From NCBI RefSeq assembly GCF_017303275.1, contig NZ_JAFKOJ010000008.1, positions 124,001-188,000 on the forward strand: a stretch of 64,000 nt of DNA, read 5' to 3'. The notes below the pieces were generated by a model. The model saw nothing but the letters and a program-made list of their open reading frames with translations. It had not been told where the DNA came from and did no database searches. This document shows, one piece after another, positions 59,669 to 64,000 of this stretch. Positions within the stretch are counted from its first letter, which is position 1. The number at the start of each line of letters is the position of its first letter. The position numbers and the translations under genes were made by a program. This DNA is from Bacillus sp. NTK034 (GTDB lineage: Bacteria > Bacillota > Bacilli > Bacillales > Cytobacillaceae).

Positions 59669-60148
59669 ATGATCTTACTTATAGCTTCAATAATCGCCTT
59701 TAATATGGCTGCCTTCAAAATAAATAATAAAATGACTCCCAGCCAAGTTTTGCAAATCTGGACTTTTACGATTGCTTTTCAGATGTTATTTGATTTAATT
59801 GTTGAATTTAAACATCATCATTATTGGTACTTTTCTCCAGGTGTTGAATGGGTAGGTTTGCTGCCGAGGTTATTTTTAATTCCGCCGGTGAACATCATTT
59901 TTTTGAATGGATTCCCTTTTTCAAAAGGCGTTCTTAAAAAAATGGTTTATCTGCTTTTCTTTGTTGCGGGAATTATCCTATATGAAATGGCGGCTCTGCT
60001 TCCCGAACCATGGGGTTTCTTTAACTATGGCACATGGAAGATATGGTATTCGATTATGGTTGATCCATTTCTTCTGCTGTCTCTCGTTTTATTTTATAAA
60101 TTTATGCTTTTATTAGAGCAGAAAAGTTTCTTACATAAAAAGTATTGA
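59669..60148 (+). CDS. CBO0543-family membrane protein
   Basis: A 159-residue membrane protein, close paralog of the 41.5 kb gene: QVLQIWTFTIAFQMLFDLIVEFKHHHYWYF, LFLIPPVNIIFLNGFPF and LLPEPWGFFNYGTWKIWYS. AAGGAATAGAT precedes the ATG. Followed 23 bases later by another member. Confidence 0.75.
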   Translation: MILLIASIIAFNMAAFKINNKMTPSQVLQIWTFTIAFQMLFDLIVEFKHHHYWYFSPGVEWVGLLPRLFLIPPVNIIFLNGFPFSKGVLKKMVYLLFFVAGIILYEMAALLPEPWGFFNYGTWKIWYSIMVDPFLLLSLVLFYKFMLLLEQKSFLHKKY

Positions 60149-60171
60149 AACAATTAAAGGCGGTTTATTGT

Positions 60172-60609
60172 ATGTATTGGTTTCCTTATCTTTCATTGGC
60201 TATAAATCTGCTGGTAATCAGGTACATGCCAAGGCGTTTAACGAGAAAAGAAATTTATGTCAGCTGGGTTGTTATTGCCTTAATTAACTTAAGTACGGAT
60301 GTAATACTGAGTTTTTATTTTCGGCTTTATGAGCTAAATGGCGGGGGAGTGCAGCTGGGAGTCCACATCATTGAACTGACTCTTGGAGCATCATTTGGGA
60401 TTATCTTTTTAAATTTCATGCCAGAAAGCAAGCGTTCTTTTTTCTTTTATACAGCAGTCTGGGTCATTTTTTCACTTCTTTTCGAAATGGTTACCGTCAA
60501 GCTGAACTTTTTAAACTACTTTTCCTGGAAATGGTGGTATTCTGCCCCCTATTATTTTGCAGCTTTTTTATTTGTGCGCTGGCATTTGCATTTTATTAGG
60601 TCAAATTAA
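60172..60609 (+). CDS. CBO0543-family membrane protein (divergent)
   Basis: A 145-residue, four-span protein of the same family but more divergent: RLTRKEIYVSWVVIALINLSTDVILSFYF, GIIFLNFMP and LNYFSWKWWYSAPYY. ATG 60172 follows AAAGGCGG at 8 bases; the upstream TTG 60145 frame overlaps the previous gene. Confidence 0.68.
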   Translation: MYWFPYLSLAINLLVIRYMPRRLTRKEIYVSWVVIALINLSTDVILSFYFRLYELNGGGVQLGVHIIELTLGASFGIIFLNFMPESKRSFFFYTAVWVIFSLLFEMVTVKLNFLNYFSWKWWYSAPYYFAAFLFVRWHLHFIRSN

Positions 60610-60633
60610 AGCTTCCTGTTTGTGCAGGAAGCT
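60610..60633. terminator. Bidirectional terminator
   Basis: AGCTTCCTG pairs perfectly with CAGGAAGCT around TTTGTG. Confidence 0.75.
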
Positions 60634-60636
60634 CAT

Positions 60637-60744
60637 TTATCTGTTTGGGAGCCTATCTTTATGCCTGGCCATTCTGTTGCCGAAGAAACTCTTGGCCTCG
60701 TGCTTTATCACATTTCGGATTGTTTTTAGTATTTTCAAGTTCAT
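60637..60744 (-). CDS. Possible 35-residue basic protein
   Basis: The minus-strand frame reads MNLKILKTIRNVIKHEAKSF then GNRMARHKDRLPNR, a basic amphipathic helix. It ends just before a strong hairpin that would terminate it. GTGGTG abuts the ATG, a poor ribosome binding site. It lies in the 363-base gap before the DUF805 gene, which otherwise holds the terminator, a promoter and nothing else I can identify. Confidence 0.4.
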   Translation of the reverse strand: MNLKILKTIRNVIKHEAKSFFGNRMARHKDRLPNR

Positions 60745-60911
60745 CACCACTATAGAAATACGCCGAAAAAAATTATTCTGTGCCAGTCCTTATCTGGTAA
60801 TATGAGAAAAAAATGAACAAAAGACCACTGCTTCGATTATCAGAGGCAGGAGTCTTTTCTTGCATTTTGGGAGACATCTCAATTTTCGTTATAAAACCAT
60901 ATTTTTCCCTG

Positions 60912-60941
60912 CTGAAAAATGGTTTTTATTATTGATATAAT
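60912..60941 (+). promoter_or_regulatory. Probable promoter of the DUF805 gene
   Basis: TATAAT at 60936-60941, 18 bases after a weak -35 CTGAAA, about 30 bases before the ATG. Confidence 0.45.
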
Positions 60942-60972
60942 AGATGGATGTGTACAGCGGAGGTGAAACAGC

Positions 60973-61338
60973 ATGAATGCATTTATTAAGGTGCTTAAAG
61001 AATCATTTAATTTCAGCGGGAGATCCAGACGAAAAGATTATTGGATGTTTATTCTGTTTACATTTGTCATTTCAATCATTTTAACGGTTATTGAGATGGC
61101 GCTGGGATTGGAGATTACAGAGGACATTGGAATTCTTACAACCCTGTTCTCTGTGATTATGATAATTCCGAGTCTTTCTGTAACTGTCAGAAGACTCCAT
61201 GACACAGGGAAAAGCGGCTGGTGGATTTTAATATCTTTGATTCCTTTAATCGGAGGGATTATTATCCTCATCTTTACTCTAATGGACAGCGAACCTGGAT
61301 CAAATAAATACGGACCTAATCCTAAAAAAGCAATATAA
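60973..61338 (+). CDS. DUF805 membrane protein
   Basis: A 121-residue protein with three or four spans and the family markers FNFSGRSRRKDYWMF, VTVRRLHDTGKSGWW and PGSNKYGPNP. DUF805 proteins are widespread small membrane proteins of unknown function. GCGGAGGTGAAACAGC is the ribosome binding site region. Confidence 0.88.
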   Translation: MNAFIKVLKESFNFSGRSRRKDYWMFILFTFVISIILTVIEMALGLEITEDIGILTTLFSVIMIIPSLSVTVRRLHDTGKSGWWILISLIPLIGGIIILIFTLMDSEPGSNKYGPNPKKAI

Positions 61339-61345
61339 AAAATTC

Positions 61346-61373
61346 TCCAGCCGCCTCGGCTGGAATTTTTTTT
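61346..61373 (+). terminator. Terminator after the DUF805 gene
   Basis: TCCAGCC pairs with GGCTGGA around GCCTC, followed by a run of T. Confidence 0.85.
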
Positions 61374-61441
61374 TGAAACTATTTTTGAGAAAATTCGTAT
61401 TACTTTTAAGTGGTATCTTTACCCGGAAGTGAGGAATTTAG

Positions 61442-61987
61442 GTGAGGAATAGAGTATTGAAGAGACTTTCATATCTTTATACCGGAGAAACGACGAGCCT
61501 CATAATGTTTGTTTTTATCAGTTATCTGGTGAATTATACATATCCTGATCTCCATTTATATTCACTATCTTCTTTCTGGTCATCATTTCTGCTGCTGGAG
61601 TACTTACTCCTTCAAGGCTCCATTTATTGGTTTGTAAAATGGAAGCGCCTAAAAAAGGAAAATACATCAGCTGCCCCGATCAGGTTGGTTGAGCATTTAT
61701 GGGCCATTAAAAAATGGAACATTGCTACGATATTAATAATTCCGGCTGCTTTCATTGCAGATTTTTATATGTGGCAACCATCAATCCCTCAGGGAATAAC
61801 CATTGCCGCCTTTATCTATATCTTTGCCATTCTGGAGTATATTAACTATTTTCATATTCAGCTATCTTATGATAATCGCTCTGACATTAACAGCCTCAAG
61901 CAGACAAAGCGTTTTAAACAAGCATGCTTGAGCAAGGATTTTAAAAGGCTGAAAAATATTAAAGCAGAAAGCAGGAATTTACGGTGA
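61442..61987 (+). CDS. Uncharacterised membrane protein
   Basis: A 181-residue protein I do not recognise. Four spans are likely (SLIMFVFISYLVNY, FWSSFLLLEYLLLQGSIYWFV, NIATILIIPAAFIADFYMW, GITIAAFIYIFAILEYINYF) with a basic C-terminal tail of about 45 residues. Start GTG 61442 has GAGGA 6 bases upstream. Confidence 0.65.
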   Translation: MRNRVLKRLSYLYTGETTSLIMFVFISYLVNYTYPDLHLYSLSSFWSSFLLLEYLLLQGSIYWFVKWKRLKKENTSAAPIRLVEHLWAIKKWNIATILIIPAAFIADFYMWQPSIPQGITIAAFIYIFAILEYINYFHIQLSYDNRSDINSLKQTKRFKQACLSKDFKRLKNIKAESRNLR

Positions 61988-62069
61988 GCATACTGAACAG
62001 GAGTTGGTAGAATCACAGAATTGGTAAAGTATAGACGGAATAATGTATAAGGGAGTTGGCCAGGAATGA

Positions 62070-62903
62070 ATGGGATTATATGCTAAATACAAAGGAAGAG
62101 ACTCTGAACTTCCACGACATAGAGAAAGAATAATGCATTCCATTGAAAAAGATTTGATCCATGATCAAAATGTATTGTCTGTTTTTTATGGCGGTTCAAT
62201 AGGAGAGAACAGTGCGGATTTATTTTCAGACATTGATCTGCGGATTGTCGTGCATGATAAGGTATTTGAGGAATATAGGCTTAATAAAAAGGTAAGGGCG
62301 AAAAAATGGGGAAATGTTTTATTCTTTGAAGATAATCCCCGTTCATCATATACTGTTGCACACTATACTAATTTTATTAAAGTTGATGCATTTTATTATC
62401 GTTCCCAACAGCTCCAGCCATCTGTATGGCTTCAAAATATAAAGATTGTTCATGATACGGATAGACTAATGCTTACATTATCGGAAAAGTCAAAAGTTTT
62501 AACTTACCAGCCTACTCTTGAAGAAGTAGAGAGCTGGAGAAATAAATTTTTTGCATATATACATGAGATATACAGAAGAGTGAGCCGGGGGGAGATATAT
62601 TACGCTCTGCACTGCTTGGACAATCTCCGGTTATCTATGATAACCGCATGGCATATGGAGGCTGGACTGCAGCCAAATACCTTTGGAGACTGGGCCAAAT
62701 TGCAGGGACCAAGGAGCAAACTGGAGACCTGGCAGCTAAAACTGTTGGAGGAATGGTTCAGCAGTGCGGAACACTCTGAAATTATGAAGGTGATGACAAG
62801 CATTTTCCCGGAATTCAAAAGAGTACATGCATGTCTATGTCACAAGGTTGGACTGGAAGAAAATGAAGATTGGGTGGATAAGGTACTCGAAATGGTTAAT
62901 TGA
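62070..62903 (+). CDS. Nucleotidyltransferase-domain protein
   Basis: A 277-residue protein with the nucleotidyltransferase site FYGGSIGENSADLFSDIDLR (GGS-x-D-x-D) and a helical C-terminal half (CLDNLRLSMITAWHME). The layout is like streptomycin adenylyltransferase-type and related proteins; whether it modifies an antibiotic is unknown. AGGA lies 5 bases before ATG 62070. Confidence 0.75.
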   Translation: MGLYAKYKGRDSELPRHRERIMHSIEKDLIHDQNVLSVFYGGSIGENSADLFSDIDLRIVVHDKVFEEYRLNKKVRAKKWGNVLFFEDNPRSSYTVAHYTNFIKVDAFYYRSQQLQPSVWLQNIKIVHDTDRLMLTLSEKSKVLTYQPTLEEVESWRNKFFAYIHEIYRRVSRGEIYYALHCLDNLRLSMITAWHMEAGLQPNTFGDWAKLQGPRSKLETWQLKLLEEWFSSAEHSEIMKVMTSIFPEFKRVHACLCHKVGLEENEDWVDKVLEMVN

Positions 62904-62936
62904 GCCATAAAATAATAAAAGAAAGCAGGCGAAATT

Positions 62937-63290
62937 ATGGCAAAAGTAATTGGATTTGAATTAAACAGCCAGGATCCGGAAAAAGCAGCTGAGTTTTATT
63001 CCAATGTTTTCGGATGGGAGATTGAAGAACCGAATTGGGGATACTGGCCAGTCAAGACAGGGAATGACAAAAATCATGCAATAAATGGGGGCATTAGTAA
63101 AGGGCCACACGATTACCCGCATGGAACCCGTATTCAGATAGAAGTGGAATCGATTGACGAATCCATTTCATTGGCAAAAGAAAATGGGGCAATGGTGGTA
63201 AGGGATAAAATGGAATTTGCTGATTTTTATCTTGCCTATCTGGTGGATCCGGTCGGGCTTGGGTTTGGGCTTATTCAGAGAAAGGGATAA
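62937..63290 (+). CDS. VOC-family (glyoxalase/bleomycin-resistance fold) protein
   Basis: A 117-residue VOC protein. The fold's hallmark is FELNSQDPEKAAEFYSNVFGW near the start and YLVDPVGLGFGLIQR at the end, with two beta-alpha-beta-beta-beta modules. The C-terminal VDPVGLGFGL replaces the usual D-P-x-G-N. It starts 33 bases after the nucleotidyltransferase. Confidence 0.85.
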   Translation: MAKVIGFELNSQDPEKAAEFYSNVFGWEIEEPNWGYWPVKTGNDKNHAINGGISKGPHDYPHGTRIQIEVESIDESISLAKENGAMVVRDKMEFADFYLAYLVDPVGLGFGLIQRKG

Positions 63291-63337
63291 GATGGGCATC
63301 CCTCTTGCTTTCTGTCATGATAAAGGAGAACTCTTAA

Positions 63338-63518
63338 TTGAAAAAGTTACATTAAGCGAAGTAAGATTGCTGACACGAATCTTAGGGAGGATAAGACTCC
63401 TATTCCATTTGAAAGATGTAACGTAGAAGGCAGTAAAATAAAAAACAGCAGCTTGAAACATGGTGAAATTATCGATAGTTACATAAGCGGGATGAAGTTC
63501 AATGGTATTTTTGTGTAA
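63338..63518 (+). pseudogene. Frameshifted small gene
   Basis: AAAGGAG (63322-63328) lies 9 bases before TTG 63338, but that frame stops after five codons. Removing one A from the AAAAA run at 63341-63345 opens a 59-residue frame starting MKSYIKRSKIADTNL and ending SGMKFNGIFV, using codons of normal composition to TAA 63516-63518. It looks like a gene broken by a single-base insertion, or a homopolymer sequencing error. Family not recognised. Confidence 0.4.
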
Positions 63519-63545
63519 GACTATTCCAAGCTATGAGCAGGTAAA

Positions 63546-63857
63546 TAACAAATATATGGTGATGCTCCAGATGCTTGTGAAGATTAGCGACGAAAATGAC
63601 GAAGGAAAATGGTCGTTAATCAAGAAGATTAACGACGAAAAAGAAGAGGGACGAAGGAAAATGGTCGTTAATCAAGAAGAATAACGACGAAAAAGAAGAG
63701 GGACGAAGGAAAATGGTCGTTAATCAAGTAGAATAACGACGAAAAAGAAGAGGGTCAAGGGAAAATGGTAGTTAATCGAGATGAATATCGACGGAAATGA
63801 CGAAGGTCGAAGGAGAATGGTATTTAATCCTGTGTCTGCATCAAAAAAGTTTCGCAG
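63546..63857. repeat. Array of 52-bp palindromic repeats
   Basis: Units start at 63598, 63650, 63702, 63754 and 63806, exactly 52 bases apart, with a degenerate unit at 63546. In the best unit GTCGTTAATC (63612-63621) and GATTAACGAC (63627-63636) form a perfect 10-bp stem around AAGAA. Units 63598, 63650 and 63702 are nearly identical; the outer ones decay. It fills most of the 619-base gap before the next gene; the rest holds the frameshifted gene. Confidence 0.85.
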
Positions 63858-63909
63858 GTTTGGTTCTAATTAGTCCCAAATTTACTGAAGATAAATAGGA
63901 GGCCATACT

Positions 63910-64000
63910 ATGAGCTTAGGTGCAAATTATCTAATAATCGTAAAGAAAAGGTTCCAGGCTGTGAAGGAGTTAGCGGATATAACCATTCAGCGGCTTTCCA
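63910..64000 (+). CDS. DUF1572 (DinB-superfamily) protein, partial
   Basis: The first 30 residues read MSLGANYLIIVKKRFQAVKE then LADITIQRLS, the N-terminal helix of DUF1572/DinB-like proteins. TAGGAGG lies 7 bases before the ATG. The gene runs off the window end, so the rest is unseen. Confidence 0.7.
   Translation, partial: MSLGANYLIIVKKRFQAVKELADITIQRLS

Noticed and set aside
52012-62903. Antibiotic resistance island (two nucleotidyltransferases, many GNATs)
   Set aside because: No mobility genes, integron or insertion sequences accompany them, and such families are common as chromosomal housekeeping genes in bacilli.
63502-63684. A 60-residue coding frame across the repeat array
   Set aside because: It has no ribosome binding site and mostly translates the repeats; composition is a repeat artefact.
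63546-63857. CRISPR array
   Set aside because: The 52-bp units abut with no variable spacers, and no cas genes are nearby; the same holds at 5011-5218.

Overview
The window reads as chromosomal DNA of a spore-former-type Bacillaceae (low-GC Firmicutes). Strong Shine-Dalgarno sites precede almost every gene, TTG and GTG starts are common, rho-independent terminators with T-runs are dense, and the families (MhqR/MhqD, CysL-CysJ-CysI, YitT, DUF3231, CBO0543, DegU-like and AtxA-like regulators) are Bacillus-like. The product set suggests the Cytobacillus/Bacillus firmus-type environmental bacilli, but genus is an inference. No rRNA, tRNA, prophage, CRISPR array or transposase gene was seen.

Layout. 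1-5 kb: a squalene-cyclase-like protein, three GNAT acetyltransferases, a CorA channel, and a molybdate permease gene (modB) preceded by a 48-codon relic of modA. 5-10 kb: an iron alcohol dehydrogenase, then a quinone/electrophile-stress block (mhqR with its own promoter and operator, mhqD, a WrbA-like quinone reductase, a pirin). 10-16 kb: a membrane glycosyltransferase whose ribosome binding site is buried in a 19-bp hairpin, a ZIP transporter, YitT, a Nudix protein, a DUF3231 protein and a small P-loop kinase. 16-27 kb: a molybdopterin oxidoreductase, an orphan DegU-like regulator, an AtxA/Mga-like regulator, a Fur-box-controlled Cas4/RecB-like protein, an NAD-dependent epimerase-like protein, an aromatic-acid-exporter-like protein, a YbaK deacylase and an M20 peptidase. 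26-31 kb: cysL divergent from cysJI (assimilatory sulfite reductase). 31-41 kb: NERD nuclease, aminotransferase, GyrI-like, DinB-like, a GNAT-methyltransferase-Nudix-GNAT operon, DUF2332, TrhO and a LysE exporter. 41-51 kb: CBO0543 protein, SWIM-SNF2 helicase with a helix-hairpin-helix partner, a GC-rich MITE-like element, a TraB-family protein, a second DUF3231 protein and an ABC-2 exporter. 52-60 kb: nucleotidyltransferase, an operon of Cys-rich/pentapeptide protein, Nudix hydrolase and a DnaN paralog, then a response regulator-histidine kinase-ECF sigma operon followed by two more CBO0543 proteins. 60-64 kb: DUF805, membrane and nucleotidyltransferase proteins, a VOC protein, a frameshifted small gene, a repeat array and the start of a DUF1572 protein.

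The strongest unusual signals are: two intergenic arrays of different sequence that share an exact 52-bp period and an internal dyad; the RBS-sequestering hairpin before the glycosyltransferase; a Fur-controlled, apparently catalytically degenerate iron-sulfur nuclease-fold protein; the pentapeptide/Nudix/second-sliding-clamp operon; and the two-component system fused in one operon to an ECF sigma factor with no visible anti-sigma.
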